From an uncultured Prevotellaceae bacterium (lineage in GTDB: Bacteria; Bacteroidota; Bacteroidia; Bacteroidales; Bacteroidaceae): a stretch of DNA of 64,000 nucleotides. Positions 44,882 to 53,320 of the stretch are shown here, in pieces. Below the pieces are notes generated by a model. It did not search any database, had not been told where the DNA came from, and saw nothing but the letters and a program-made list of their open reading frames with translations. The stretch lies in assembly GCA_900315565.1 (NCBI GenBank), contig OMZS01000004.1, positions 62,001-126,000 on the forward strand, read 5' to 3'. Made by a program: the position numbers and the translations under genes. Each line of letters opens with the position of its first letter. The stretch's first letter is position 1.

Positions 44882-45892
44882 ATGGTAAGTTACAAAACAC
44901 TCGGCCTTGTGAACACGAAAGAGATGTTCGCCCGTGCCATCAACGGCGGTTATGCCATTCCCGCTTTCAACTTCAACAACATGGAGCAGCTCCAGGCCAT
45001 CATCAAGGCTTCGTCGGAGCTCAAGAGCCCGGTTATCCTGCAAGTATCCAAGGGTGCCCGCAACTATGCTAACCAGACTTTGCTTCAGTACATGGCTCAG
45101 GGAGCTGTGGAATATGCCAAGGAGCTTGGCTGCAAGCATCCCGAGATTTCGCTTCACCTCGACCACGGCGACAGCTTCGAGCTTTGCAAGAGCTGTGTTG
45201 ATATGGGTTTCTCGTCGGTGATGATCGACGGTAGTTCGCTGCCTTACGAGGAGAACATCGCCCTGACGAAGAAGGTGGTAGAATATGCCCATCAGTACGA
45301 CGTGACTGTTGAGGGCGAGCTGGGCGTGCTGGCCGGTGTTGAGGACGAGGTTGTTGCAGCCGAGAGCCACTACACCAAGCCCGAAGAGGTGATCGACTTT
45401 GTTAGCCGTACAGGCGTTGACTCGCTGGCCATCTCTATCGGCACAAGCCACGGAGCTTACAAGTTCACTCCCGAGCAGTGCACACGCGACCCGAAGACCG
45501 GTAAGCTGGTTCCCCCGCCATTGGCATTCGACGTGCTCGACGCCATCATGGAGAAACTGCCCGGATTCCCCATCGTGCTCCACGGCTCAAGCTCTGTTCC
45601 CCAGGAGTATGTTGACATGATCAACCAGTACGGCGGCAAACTGCCCGACGCTGTTGGTATTCCCGAAGAGCAGCTTCGCAAGGCCTCGAAGAGCGCTGTT
45701 TGCAAGATTAACATTGACTCTGACTCGCGCTTGGCCTTCACTGCAGCCGTTCGTAAGACGTTGGTTGAGAAGCCCGGTGAGTTTGACCCGCGTAAGTTCT
45801 GCGGACCTGCCCGCGACGAGATGGAAAAGATGTACCGCCACAAGATTGTAGAGGTGCTCGGTTCCGACAACAAACTCGCACAGCTTGATTAA
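44882..45892 (+). CDS. fba: Class II fructose-bisphosphate aldolase
   Basis: Zinc-dependent cleavage of fructose 1,6-bisphosphate in glycolysis, reversed in gluconeogenesis; cytosolic. 336 residues. NGGYAIPAFNFNNMEQLQAI near the N-terminus, then SLHLDHGDSFELCKSCVDMG with zinc and catalytic residues (about 95-110). VEGELGVLAG, ISIGTSHGAYKF with a zinc His, and VLHGSSSVPQEYVDMINQYGG are all class II signatures. It stands alone with its own promoter and a terminator that it shares head-on with the DUF4831 gene. Confidence 0.96.
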   Translation: MVSYKTLGLVNTKEMFARAINGGYAIPAFNFNNMEQLQAIIKASSELKSPVILQVSKGARNYANQTLLQYMAQGAVEYAKELGCKHPEISLHLDHGDSFELCKSCVDMGFSSVMIDGSSLPYEENIALTKKVVEYAHQYDVTVEGELGVLAGVEDEVVAAESHYTKPEEVIDFVSRTGVDSLAISIGTSHGAYKFTPEQCTRDPKTGKLVPPPLAFDVLDAIMEKLPGFPIVLHGSSSVPQEYVDMINQYGGKLPDAVGIPEEQLRKASKSAVCKINIDSDSRLAFTAAVRKTLVEKPGEFDPRKFCGPARDEMEKMYRHKIVEVLGSDNKLAQLD

Positions 45893-45936
45893 GAAAACTT
45901 TTTTACGTTAAGTTAAATATAAATTGAATTGGAAAG

Positions 45937-45974
45937 AAGCGGGACCTACGCATGAGAGGTTCCCGCTTTTTTTT
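45937..45974. terminator. Terminator between fba and the DUF4831 gene
   Basis: AAGCGGGA-CCT (45937-45947) pairs with AGG-TCCCGCTT (45957-45968), one bulged T, followed by a run of Ts on the plus strand. Confidence 0.9.
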
Positions 45975-47020
45975 TATTCTGCCTCGCTGGTTTTGATACT
46001 TTCCAAATTGCCAGTGACAGGGTCGAGCACAACGCTGGTGACAAGCTTTTTGCTGAAGAGAGCCTCGTCGAGCATCTCTGTTTGTCCAAACTGTGCGACA
46101 AAAAGCTCCTGTTCGGCCAGCATATTGTTGTCCTTGAACACTTTCACCCTGATTTTTCCTGGGAGATTAACGTAAAAACCCTCCATGTTTTTGTCTTTCT
46201 CTTTTTTGCCCTTTTCGGCTGCCACCTGAATTTTTGGTGTGATGTGCAGGTCTTCTATGCTGAAATAGTAAGGCGCACCCGAAAGATCGTTGGCCTCGGT
46301 CAGTCCGAAGTGAGTGGAAAACCTGAACAGAATCTGCTTGGTGATTTCGCGCTCGGGAATATAGACGAGGTTCACCTCCGAGGTGTCGCGCACCGTAGTG
46401 CCATCGAACACTTGCAGCAAGGCAGCCTCTTGGGTGTCGAGCTGTTGCAGCATGAGTTTCAGCTGCTGACCGTCGTTGGGCATGAAGTCGGCCTGTCCGC
46501 GTGCCAGCTGGTTTTTGCTTTCGCGAATGTCATAAATTTCCTGCGCCGTCAGCTCGGCCATCTTGGCTTTGCTTCCAGCCGAGAGGATTTCCTGGCTCAT
46601 GAAGTCGTGCGGATTGAGCGGTGCCTCCTTCATGGCAGGCCTGAACCGCTTGTCGGGAGCGAGGAATCGGTGGGGCTCGGTATTGACGGAGGTCAGAATG
46701 CCGCTGTCGTCGAGGTTGATAAGCCTGATGTTTCGCTTATAGTCGGTTTTTGCCTTGAAACTCTTGGTGGTGTCGGGCACGCCGTAGGGAGTGATTTCTG
46801 CCGAAAGAATACGATAGCTCACCGAGGGCTCGGTTCCTTGGCTGCTTTTCTTGAAAAACCGCTCTGCAAACTGACAGTATTCGCCAGGCGTATAGCTCGA
46901 CTTCTCGATGAGCAGGGTGAAACGGAGTGCTGTGCGCGGCAGAAAATATTTGGTTTCTTCCTGTGCGGCCAACGTGAGTGTGCTGCCCAACAGCAGCAGG
47001 GCTAACATGGTTTTCTTCAT
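45974..47020 (-). CDS. DUF4831 family protein, probably periplasmic
   Basis: 348 residues with a signal peptide (MKKTMLALLLLGSTLTLAAQ). The motifs YFLPRTALRFTLLIEKSSYTPGEYCQFAERF near the start and PHDFMSQEILSAGSKAKMAELTAQEIYDIRESK in the middle are those of DUF4831. VYIPEREITKQILFRFS and GFYVNLPGKIRVKVF follow. This protein is conserved in Bacteroidales; its function is unknown to me. It is 96 bp downstream of nnr on the same strand but no clear functional tie exists. Confidence 0.88.
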   Translation of the reverse strand: MKKTMLALLLLGSTLTLAAQEETKYFLPRTALRFTLLIEKSSYTPGEYCQFAERFFKKSSQGTEPSVSYRILSAEITPYGVPDTTKSFKAKTDYKRNIRLINLDDSGILTSVNTEPHRFLAPDKRFRPAMKEAPLNPHDFMSQEILSAGSKAKMAELTAQEIYDIRESKNQLARGQADFMPNDGQQLKLMLQQLDTQEAALLQVFDGTTVRDTSEVNLVYIPEREITKQILFRFSTHFGLTEANDLSGAPYYFSIEDLHITPKIQVAAEKGKKEKDKNMEGFYVNLPGKIRVKVFKDNNMLAEQELFVAQFGQTEMLDEALFSKKLVTSVVLDPVTGNLESIKTSEAE

Positions 47021-47116
47021 ATCTTATAGTTTTTTTATGTTTCGGTAGTGAAGGGGTTTAGAGTGAAGGAGTTAAGATGCCTGCGAACATGCATTTTCTG
47101 ACGCCAGAGCCATGGC

Positions 47117-48634
47117 TCAGTCTTTCATGCGACGGAAAGCTTGCGGCAGATAGCGAATAATGTCGCTCGCCAACAGACTCTCCTCGCCCACGTCGCGCAC
47201 GGCCAAGTCGCCGGCCAGCCCATGCAGATACATGCCCAGCAGACAGGCCTCCTCATGGCTGTGGCCGCGGGCCAGCAAGCCAGTAATGATGCCCGTGAGC
47301 ACGTCGCCGCTGCCTGCGGTGGCCATGCCAGCATTGCCAGTAGAATTGAACACAACCCTGCGGTCGGGCGTACAAAGTGCTGAGTAGTGACCTTTCAATA
47401 CGATGTAGGCATGCAGGCGCTCGGCCAGGTCGCGCGCCTTGCTGAGCCGCTCGTAGCTGTCGGCCGAAGGCGAGCCGCAAAGCCGGTCGAACTCTTTGGG
47501 ATGCGGTGTCATGATGATGTCCTTGGGCAGCTGCTGCGTCCAGGCGCGGTGTTTGGCCAGCATGTTGAGTGCATCGGCATCGAGCACCAACGGGCATTGC
47601 GTGCGCCTCACTTGGGCAATCATGGCAATGGCCGTGTTTTCGTTCTGCCCCATGCCGGGCCCCATGCCCACGGCATCGAAATCGGCTGTTTCCACCGGCT
47701 CGGAGAAGTGCATATCCTCGTAGTCGTGCAGCACCACCGCCTCGGGCACCGATATTTGCACGATGTCGTTGTTGCGTTTGGGTGTATCCACCGTCACTTT
47801 GCCCACTCCGGTGCGCAGACACGCTTTGGCAGCGAGCACGGCTGCGCCCGCCATGCCGTAGCTGCCGGCAATGATGAGTGCGTTGCCCATGTTGCCTTTG
47901 TGGGCAAAGGGGTTTCGCGGGCGGAGCAGGGGCCGCAGGTCGTTTTCCTCGGCCACCATGTGCTGTGTGGGTGTTTCTTCTATGAATTTCTGGCTGAGGC
48001 GTATGTCGAGCACGCGCAGTTCGCCAATGAACTGCTGGTTTTCGGGAAAGAAGAAGGCCAGTTTTTTCTGCTGCAGGGTGAGGGTGAGGTCGGCCTTGAT
48101 GATGTTGGCCAGAATGTTCATGGTGTTGTCCTCGGTCATCAGTCCCGACGGAATATCGATGCTCACCACGCGCGCCGGTGCCTGATTGATGTATTTCACA
48201 AGCGAGGCAAATCCGCCGGCAAGCGGCTTGTTGAGTCCCGAGCCAAAGAGTCCGTCAATCACCACGGTGCCTGCCTCAAGCTTGGGCGGGTCGAACTGCT
48301 GCGTTACTTCGAAAAAACTTTTGACGCGCTTATGGGTGGCCACCAGTTGCCTGTTTTTGGCACAGTCGGGCGAAAGATGGCCGCTGATGTTAAACAGGTA
48401 GATGCTCACCTTGTAGTCCTTGTCGGCCAGCATTCGTGCCACGGCCAGTGCGTCGCCGCCGTTGTTGCCCGGTCCGGCAAACACCACGAAGGGCGTGGCG
48501 TTGCTCCAGCGCTCGGTGATGGCAAACGTCAGCGCACGGGCAGCGCGCTCCATCAAATCGAACGATGAGATGGGCTCGTGCTCGATGGTATATTTGTCAA
48601 GCTCTTGAATCTGAGCACTCGTAAAAATTTTCAT
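47117..48634 (-). CDS. nnr: Bifunctional NAD(P)H-hydrate epimerase / ADP-dependent dehydratase
   Basis: Repairs damaged (hydrated) NADH and NADPH. 505 residues from ATG 48634 (MKIFTSAQIQELDKYTIEHE). The N-terminal YjeF_N epimerase (about 1-215) has FVVFAGPGNNGGDALAVARML and VIDGLFGSGLNKPL. The C-terminal dehydratase (about 225-505) has KGNMGNALIIAGSYGMAGAA, VGMGPGMGQNENT, LVLDADALNML, DIIMTPHPKEFDRL and GNAGMATAGSGDVLTGIITGL with the catalytic Asp. Both halves are complete. An upstream in-frame start (48673) would cross the promoter region and was rejected. Confidence 0.94.
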   Translation of the reverse strand: MKIFTSAQIQELDKYTIEHEPISSFDLMERAARALTFAITERWSNATPFVVFAGPGNNGGDALAVARMLADKDYKVSIYLFNISGHLSPDCAKNRQLVATHKRVKSFFEVTQQFDPPKLEAGTVVIDGLFGSGLNKPLAGGFASLVKYINQAPARVVSIDIPSGLMTEDNTMNILANIIKADLTLTLQQKKLAFFFPENQQFIGELRVLDIRLSQKFIEETPTQHMVAEENDLRPLLRPRNPFAHKGNMGNALIIAGSYGMAGAAVLAAKACLRTGVGKVTVDTPKRNNDIVQISVPEAVVLHDYEDMHFSEPVETADFDAVGMGPGMGQNENTAIAMIAQVRRTQCPLVLDADALNMLAKHRAWTQQLPKDIIMTPHPKEFDRLCGSPSADSYERLSKARDLAERLHAYIVLKGHYSALCTPDRRVVFNSTGNAGMATAGSGDVLTGIITGLLARGHSHEEACLLGMYLHGLAGDLAVRDVGEESLLASDIIRYLPQAFRRMKD

Positions 48635-48769
48635 ACGTGCAAAATTACAAAAATAATGCAAACCGCCGTGCATGTTTTGTTGTTTTTTTTATCATTTTGG
48701 CGCAAAAAGCCGTTTTCGGCCACGTTTTAACAATGACTAAGTTTTCAATTCAACATTTAACCCAAAATC

Positions 48770-48801
48770 TTTGCCCCCTAAAATTATTATTGTTACTTTT
48801 G
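48770..48801 (+). promoter_or_regulatory. Promoter of the 48835 gene
   Basis: TTTG 48770-48773, 20-bp spacer, TACTTTTG 48794-48801; ATG 34 bp downstream. Confidence 0.78.
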
Positions 48802-48834
48802 GCGCGGATTAACCAAAAACATAGAATTAGGAAG

Positions 48835-49239
48835 ATGAAAAAGATTGTACTCACAGTGGCTCTGCTGTGCGCCATGACCGCCGCCAAGGCACAAAATGTT
48901 GAAACTTTTCTGAACCGCTACAAGCAGCTGGTGGAGACGGTTGAGAGCCGCGACTCCATCGGTGGCGAAGAAAAGAAAGCGTTCAAAGAAACCTATGACA
49001 AACTGACAACAGAGTATCACGACACCTACAAAGAAAAAATGAACAACGACGAGCTGGAACTCTACATGGAGTATCGCACACGCTATCGCCGCCGGTTTGC
49101 CCGCGACAAAGCCGAGCTGATTGGCGAGCGCATCGACAGTGCCGGCGTACATGCCTGGCGCGGTGTGAAGAAAGCCGGCTCGAAGGCATCGGGTGTGCTG
49201 AAAGGCATTTTCAAGCGCAACAAGAACAAGAGCAAATAG
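48835..49239 (+). CDS. Small secreted helical protein
   Basis: 134 residues from ATG 48835 with a signal peptide (MKKIVLTVALLCAMTAAKAQ). The mature part is charged and helical (ETFLNRYKQLVETVESRDS, KKAFKETYDKLTTEYHDTYKEK, ELYMEYRTRYRRRFARDKAE), ending in a basic tail, GVLKGIFKRNKNKSK. No named family comes to mind; similar short DUF-type helical proteins with a YRxRYRRRFxRDKAE segment occur in Prevotella. It is 6 bp ahead of the patatin gene, so the two are co-transcribed, which may mean it helps that lipase in the periplasm. That is inference. Confidence 0.75.
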   Translation: MKKIVLTVALLCAMTAAKAQNVETFLNRYKQLVETVESRDSIGGEEKKAFKETYDKLTTEYHDTYKEKMNNDELELYMEYRTRYRRRFARDKAELIGERIDSAGVHAWRGVKKAGSKASGVLKGIFKRNKNKSK

Positions 49240-49245
49240 CAGAGC

Positions 49246-50277
49246 ATGCACTATTCCCCATTTGCCTTGTGCCTCAGAACACTGGCCGCCATGCGCTGCC
49301 TGCTGACGGCTGCCGTGCTGCTTGCGGTCATGGCTGCGCCTGTTTCGGCGCAGACCGACGGCATGCTCCACAAGCGGCTCAAGGTGGGCCTGGTGCTGGG
49401 CGGCGGCGGTGCCAAGGGTGCCGCAGAGGTGGGCGTGCTGAAGGTCATCGAGGAGGCTGGTATCCCTATCGACTACATTGCCGGCACGAGCATCGGCTCT
49501 ATTGTGGGCGCGCTCTACTCGGTGGGCTACCGCGCTGAGACACTCGACTCGCTCTTCTGCTCGCAGGAGTGGCTCACGTTGCTGGCCGACCGCGAAGTGA
49601 CGCTGAGCAGCGAGCCCATTGCCGAGCGCGACGGCATTACCTACATCTTCGGATTTCCCGTCTCGCGCAAGGGCAGCAAAAAGGCCGACCCCACGTTTGG
49701 AGCGGTGCGCGGCGACAACATCGTGAGCCTGTTTCAGAATCTCACGCAGGTGCGCGACTCCATCAATTTCAACGAGCTGCCCATTCCCTTCCGCTGTGTG
49801 GCTGCCGACGTGAAGAGCTGGAGCGAAGTGGTGCTCGACCGTGGCAATCTGCCCCGCGCCATGCGCGCAAGCATGGCCATTCCTGGCGCATTTAAGCCTG
49901 TGCGAATAGGAAAGATGGTGCTGGTGGACGGCGGACTGCTGAACAATCTGCCCGTAGATGTGGTGCGCAAGATGGGGGCCGACGTGGTGATTGCCATCGA
50001 CCTGGCTCAGGAAAAGCCGGGTGAGCGACGCGACTTTTCGCTGAAGGACACCTTTGGCATTGGTGGCGTCATCGACTGGGTGGTTTCGCGTCCCGATGTG
50101 AAGAAGTACCACGAGAACCGTGCCGCCACCGACCTTTACATCAACCCCGACCTGGGCAACTATGGAGTGACCAGTTTCAGCCGCGAAAGCATCATCCACA
50201 TGATTGATTTGGGCGAACGCGAAGGCCGCAACCACTGGAAAGCCCTGCTCGACCTGAAACGCCGCATCGGGCTGTGA
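49246..50277 (+). CDS. Patatin-like phospholipase (RssA/VipD type), short form
   Basis: 343 residues with a signal peptide (about 1-35, ending APVSAQ). The patatin domain has GLVLGGGGAKGAAEVGVLKVIEE (oxyanion hole), GTSIGSIVGALYSVGY (nucleophile Ser) and VDGGLLNNLPVDVVRKMGAD (catalytic Asp in DGG). Most Bacteroidetes relatives I know continue into a POTRA/beta-barrel half of more than 700 residues in all; this one ends after the lipase domain. It should hydrolyse phospholipid or other acyl esters in the periplasm. ATG 49291 is an alternative start. 50278-50450 holds only a small hairpin. Confidence 0.9.
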   Translation: MHYSPFALCLRTLAAMRCLLTAAVLLAVMAAPVSAQTDGMLHKRLKVGLVLGGGGAKGAAEVGVLKVIEEAGIPIDYIAGTSIGSIVGALYSVGYRAETLDSLFCSQEWLTLLADREVTLSSEPIAERDGITYIFGFPVSRKGSKKADPTFGAVRGDNIVSLFQNLTQVRDSINFNELPIPFRCVAADVKSWSEVVLDRGNLPRAMRASMAIPGAFKPVRIGKMVLVDGGLLNNLPVDVVRKMGADVVIAIDLAQEKPGERRDFSLKDTFGIGGVIDWVVSRPDVKKYHENRAATDLYINPDLGNYGVTSFSRESIIHMIDLGEREGRNHWKALLDLKRRIGL

Positions 50278-50450
50278 CACCAGCCAACGCCCGTTCTGCT
50301 GTCAAGCTTCGCCTTGCTATGAGAGAGTTATGTTTGTTTTCTAATCGCAACACTAAGACAAGCATAATATCTGACATGGCAAAAACCATGGCAACTCTTG
50401 TTGCTCAGGACATAAACAATAAAAACAATAGTGTTGCGGAATGAAGGTGT

Positions 50451-51056
50451 ATGAAAAGATTTGCTTTATTAATGATCGCTGCACTTGCCATCGTCTCGGC
50501 AGCAAACTGCAAGAATGTAACAAATGCCAACCCTGCGCAGGTACAAGACTCAACGGTACTTGGCAAACTCTATTTCGTCAATCTCAAAGAGGGAGAAAAG
50601 CCTGTCATGACGGGACTGAGCCTGAACGGCAACCGTTGCGGTACCGAGGATTTCAACAACAAGCCCTACGCCACCGAAGGTATCCGCTCGGTTTTTGAAC
50701 TGAACGAATGGGTAGAGTTTCATCCGCAGTCAAACGCAACCACCGGCATCAAAGTAATGGTTTTTAAGCACAAAGCCGACCAAGGTTTTTACCTGAAAAA
50801 CGCTTTGAACGACAAAACCCCTGGTTATGTTCAAGAGTGCGAATTGAACAAAGACCCCGATGCTGAAGCAACTTATCACTGGGGCTCCTTCTACCTTCAT
50901 CCCGAAGAGGTGAGTCCGGGCTACTATGACTTTGTTTTTCTCTACAACAACAAGGTCATTGCAACCCTGCCGACTAAGTTTTATCCCGATGAACAAATAA
51001 TAGAAAAAACTGATTCGGAACTAGAGAATCTCATGAAGCAACCAATCGACCAATAG
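50451..51056 (+). CDS. Secreted protein of unknown function
   Basis: 201 residues with a signal peptide (MKRFALLMIAALAIVSAANC). The Cys at 20 might serve as a weak lipobox (SAANC), but the -3 position is unusual. The mature part is beta-rich: LGKLYFVNLKEGEKPVMTGL, IRSVFELNEWVEFHPQS, GIKVMVFKHKADQGFYLKN, YDFVFLYNNKVIATLPTKFY. No family recognised. It lies 173 bp after the patatin gene, with no clear promoter, and is followed by a 358-bp repeat region. Confidence 0.7.
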   Translation: MKRFALLMIAALAIVSAANCKNVTNANPAQVQDSTVLGKLYFVNLKEGEKPVMTGLSLNGNRCGTEDFNNKPYATEGIRSVFELNEWVEFHPQSNATTGIKVMVFKHKADQGFYLKNALNDKTPGYVQECELNKDPDAEATYHWGSFYLHPEEVSPGYYDFVFLYNNKVIATLPTKFYPDEQIIEKTDSELENLMKQPIDQ

Positions 51057-51414
51057 TTGCTTTCCTGCCAGCAGAGCCGTGAGATGTTTTCATAACGTCG
51101 TGAGTTATTTTCGTAACGCCGTGAGATATTTTCGTAACGTCGTGAGATAAAAAAATAACTCACGACGTTATTTCTAAATTCTCTAGAAAATTTCAATTTA
51201 TCGTCGTGAGTTACTTTTGCCACATGCGGAGATGTTTTTATATTTCACGGCGCGACGATATAATTCTCTAGAAAATTTGGGCATATTATCGTAAGATAAT
51301 TGGGCCGTGCCGCGAAATCATTGTTTATCTCGCGGCACGGCTCAATTATTTTTCCGCGTTGAGGGCATAATCCCAAAAACTTTTCGTAAATTTGCAACAT
51401 CTAAGCAACAAGCC
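51057..51414. repeat. 358-bp intergenic repeat array with 21-bp tandem units and long hairpins
   Basis: Three direct units AACG(T/C)CGTGAG(T/A)TA start at 51094, 51115 and 51136 (21-bp period), after a partial one. An inverted copy TAACTCACGACGTTA follows at 51156-51170, then CGTCGTGAGTTA again at 51202-51213. AAATTCTCTAGAAAATTT (51176-51193) and its near copy (51261-51278) alternate with them. An 18-bp hairpin, AATTGGGCCGTGCCGCGA (51298-51315) with 51330-51347, closes the array. No gene is present; the last 50 bp carry the duplicated promoter. Confidence 0.85.
51369..51404 (+). promoter_or_regulatory. Duplicated promoter block, copy 1 (DUF4160 gene)
   Basis: This 36-bp block is identical to 52008-52043. 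It contains TAAATTTG (51387-51394) as the -7 box; no TTTG stands at the right distance upstream. The ATG is at 51415, so the leader is very short. Confidence 0.7.
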
Positions 51415-51666
51415 ATGAGTCCAGTATTTAGACGCGAAAACGAATTTACTTTCAAGATATACTCCAACGAGGAGGAACGAATGCACATCCACGTCATCTA
51501 CAACGGCAAGGAGGCCAAGTACTGGCTGGAGCCCCAGGTAGAGCTGGCGAAGAATGCGGGCATTCCTGACCATAAACTGAATGAAATAAAGAAAATTGTA
51601 GATAAATATGCAGAAAGATTTAAGCAACAATTCCGCGACCACATCGGTAAGCGTATTGATGATTAA
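51415..51666 (+). CDS. DUF4160 protein
   Basis: 83 residues from ATG 51415 (MSPVFRRENEFTFKIYSNEE). DUF4160 pattern: P-x-x-x-R...FKIYSNEEERMHIHVIYNG with the H-x-H core, then EAKYWLEPQVELAKNAGIP and HKLNEIKKIVDKYAERF. It overlaps the following DUF2442 gene by 59 bp in another frame. Such pairs behave like toxin-antitoxin or regulator modules in genome surveys, but neither activity is established to my knowledge. Upstream in-frame codons from 51307 lie in the repeat array and were not used. Confidence 0.8.
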   Translation: MSPVFRRENEFTFKIYSNEEERMHIHVIYNGKEAKYWLEPQVELAKNAGIPDHKLNEIKKIVDKYAERFKQQFRDHIGKRIDD

Positions 51667-51901
51667 CGCCCAGGGCATTATGCTCTCAGTGCTGGGTCAC
51701 GACTATTTCCTGTCGTACAACCGTATTCCATGGATGCAAGACGCACCCATACGCAGCGTGCTGAACGTACAGATGTCTGGCACTGAGGCCATCGAATGGC
51801 CCGACCTTGACGTGGACCTCGAAATAGACAGTCTGCGGCATCCCGAGCGCTACCCGCTGGTCATAAAACGAAATTCCATGGATTTCGTTGCGGAGGGATA
51901 A
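51608..51901 (+). CDS. DUF2442 protein
   Basis: 97 residues. After a short polar N-terminus, SVLMINAQGIMLSVLGHDYFLSYNRIP gives the DUF2442 strand pattern. WMQDAPIRSVLNVQMSGTEAIEWPDLDVDLEIDSL closes it with the family's W-P-x-x-D-x-D-L. The start at 51608 lies inside DUF4160; a later Met (about 51659) is also possible. It is partner to DUF4160 and shares its promoter. Role unknown. Confidence 0.75.
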   Translation: MQKDLSNNSATTSVSVLMINAQGIMLSVLGHDYFLSYNRIPWMQDAPIRSVLNVQMSGTEAIEWPDLDVDLEIDSLRHPERYPLVIKRNSMDFVAEG

Positions 51902-51912
51902 ATAATATAGTT

Positions 51913-51945
51913 TTTAGGGAGTTATAGGGAGTTATAGGGAGTTAA
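51913..51945 (+). repeat. GGGAGTTATA tandem repeat, three copies
   Basis: Ten-bp units GGGAGTTATA in a row, the third ending GGGAGTTAAA, then related GGAGTTAAGG words to about 51975. They lie between DUF2442 and the hpt promoter. Confidence 0.7.
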
Positions 51946-52007
51946 AGAGGAATTAAGGGGGGAGTTAAGGGGAGTTTAGCCGACCTTTTCCTGTCGTAAT
52001 TCACAGT

Positions 52008-52043
52008 AATCCCAAAAACTTTTCGTAAATTTGCAACATCTAA
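52008..52043 (+). promoter_or_regulatory. Duplicated promoter block, copy 2 (hpt)
   Basis: Identical over 36 bp to 51369-51404. The -7 box TAAATTTG is at 52026-52033; hpt starts at 52060. Confidence 0.72.
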
Positions 52044-52059
52044 TGCAACAAACCTTACT

Positions 52060-52596
52060 ATGAGCATCATTAAAGTTAAAGACAAGACGTTCAGGACCTC
52101 CATTCCCGAGGCAGAAATCCTGAAACATGTGAAAGAAGTGGCTGCCCGCATCAATCAAGACATGGCCGGCAAGACCCCGTTGTTCCTTGCCGTGCTGAAC
52201 GGTGCGTTTGTGTTTGCCGCCGACCTGATGCGCGAAATCACCATCCCCTGCGAAATCTCGTTTGTGAAGCTTGCCTCGTACATGGGCACGGTTTCGACGG
52301 GCAAAATCACCGAGGTGATTGGCATCAACGAGGACCTGACGGGGCGCCATGTGGTGATTGTTGAGGACATCGTGGACACGGGCCTCACCATGCAGCGCAT
52401 GATTGAGACGCTGAGCCTGCGCCATCCGGCCTCGATAAGCACCTGCTCGCTGCTGTTCAAGCCCGACAAGCTGCAAGCCGACATCGACATCGACTACGTG
52501 GCCATGAAAATCCCCAACGAGTTTATTGTGGGCTATGGTCTCGACTACGACCAGCAGGGGCGCAACCTGCGCGACATTTTCACCGTGGTGGAATGA
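52060..52596 (+). CDS. hpt: Hypoxanthine phosphoribosyltransferase
   Basis: Purine salvage: converts hypoxanthine (and guanine) plus PRPP to IMP (GMP). 178 residues. LFLAVLNGAFVFAADLMREI holds the PPi loop, VIVEDIVDTGLTMQRMI (about 96-112) is the PRPP-binding motif with the two acidic residues, and VGYGLDYDQQGRNL is the C-terminal base-binding segment. It is followed 74 bp later by adk, another nucleotide enzyme, probably on the same transcript. Confidence 0.95.
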   Translation: MSIIKVKDKTFRTSIPEAEILKHVKEVAARINQDMAGKTPLFLAVLNGAFVFAADLMREITIPCEISFVKLASYMGTVSTGKITEVIGINEDLTGRHVVIVEDIVDTGLTMQRMIETLSLRHPASISTCSLLFKPDKLQADIDIDYVAMKIPNEFIVGYGLDYDQQGRNLRDIFTVVE

Positions 52597-52670
52597 CAAT
52601 GGCGCAGCCACTAAGCTAAGCCACAGCACAACAGAGACGGATATTCCTTTCAACACTAAAACAGAAGAAT

Positions 52671-53243
52671 ATGAAGAACATCGTAATTTTCGGCGCGCCT
52701 GGCTCAGGCAAGGGCACGCAGAGCGACAAAATGATTGAGAAATATGGCCTCGGCCACATTTCTACGGGCGATGTCCTGCGTAAGGAAATCAAGGACAACA
52801 CCCCGCTGGGCAAAACAGCCAAAGAGTTTATCGACAAAGGACAGCTCATTCCCGACGAGCTGATGGTGAACATCCTGGCCGGCGTTTACGACAGCTTTGG
52901 CCCCGACCACGAGGGCATTATCTTCGACGGATTCCCCCGCACCATTCCTCAGGCAGAGGCTCTGAAGGCCATGCTCGCTGAGCGCGGCCACCAGATTGCC
53001 GCCATGATTGAACTCGACGTTCCCGAAGACGAACTGATGACGCGCCTCATCAAGCGCGGACAGGAAAGCGGACGCTCGGACGATAACGCCGAAACTATCA
53101 AGAAACGCCTCGACGTTTACCACAACCAGACGGCACCGCTCATCGACTGGTACAAGGGCGAAGGCATCCACTACCACATCAACGGCCTGGGCGAACTCGA
53201 CCGCATCTTCGCCGACATCTGCGAGGTGGTGGACAAACTCTAG
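52671..53243 (+). CDS. adk: Adenylate kinase (short form without zinc lid)
   Basis: Catalyses ATP + AMP = 2 ADP. 190 residues. P-loop is GAPGSGKGTQSDKMIEKYGL (about 7-26), then HISTGDVLRKEI for AMP binding and GIIFDGFPRTIPQAEAL, followed by KRGQESGRSDDNAETIKKRL in the lid. The long zinc-type LID is absent, as in short adenylate kinases. It lies between hpt and obg. Confidence 0.96.
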   Translation: MKNIVIFGAPGSGKGTQSDKMIEKYGLGHISTGDVLRKEIKDNTPLGKTAKEFIDKGQLIPDELMVNILAGVYDSFGPDHEGIIFDGFPRTIPQAEALKAMLAERGHQIAAMIELDVPEDELMTRLIKRGQESGRSDDNAETIKKRLDVYHNQTAPLIDWYKGEGIHYHINGLGELDRIFADICEVVDKL

Positions 53244-53320
53244 AATATTGAGACCGTCGAGGGTAACAGCAATACTCCAGACGCTCAAGAGAATCTTTAA
53301 AAGAATCAAATCAGCTATCA

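Noticed and set aside
47387-48568. Plus-strand 393-codon frame opposite nnr
   Set aside because: An antisense shadow of a gene with all expected motifs; no signal or domain.
48793-50280. Minus-strand 495-codon frame opposite the small helical protein and patatin genes
   Set aside because: It spans two real genes and their promoter and has no domain.
51094-51213. Possible CRISPR or integron attC-like array
   Set aside because: Units are 21 bp end to end with only 7-8 bp between conserved words, no unique spacers and no integrase or cas gene nearby.
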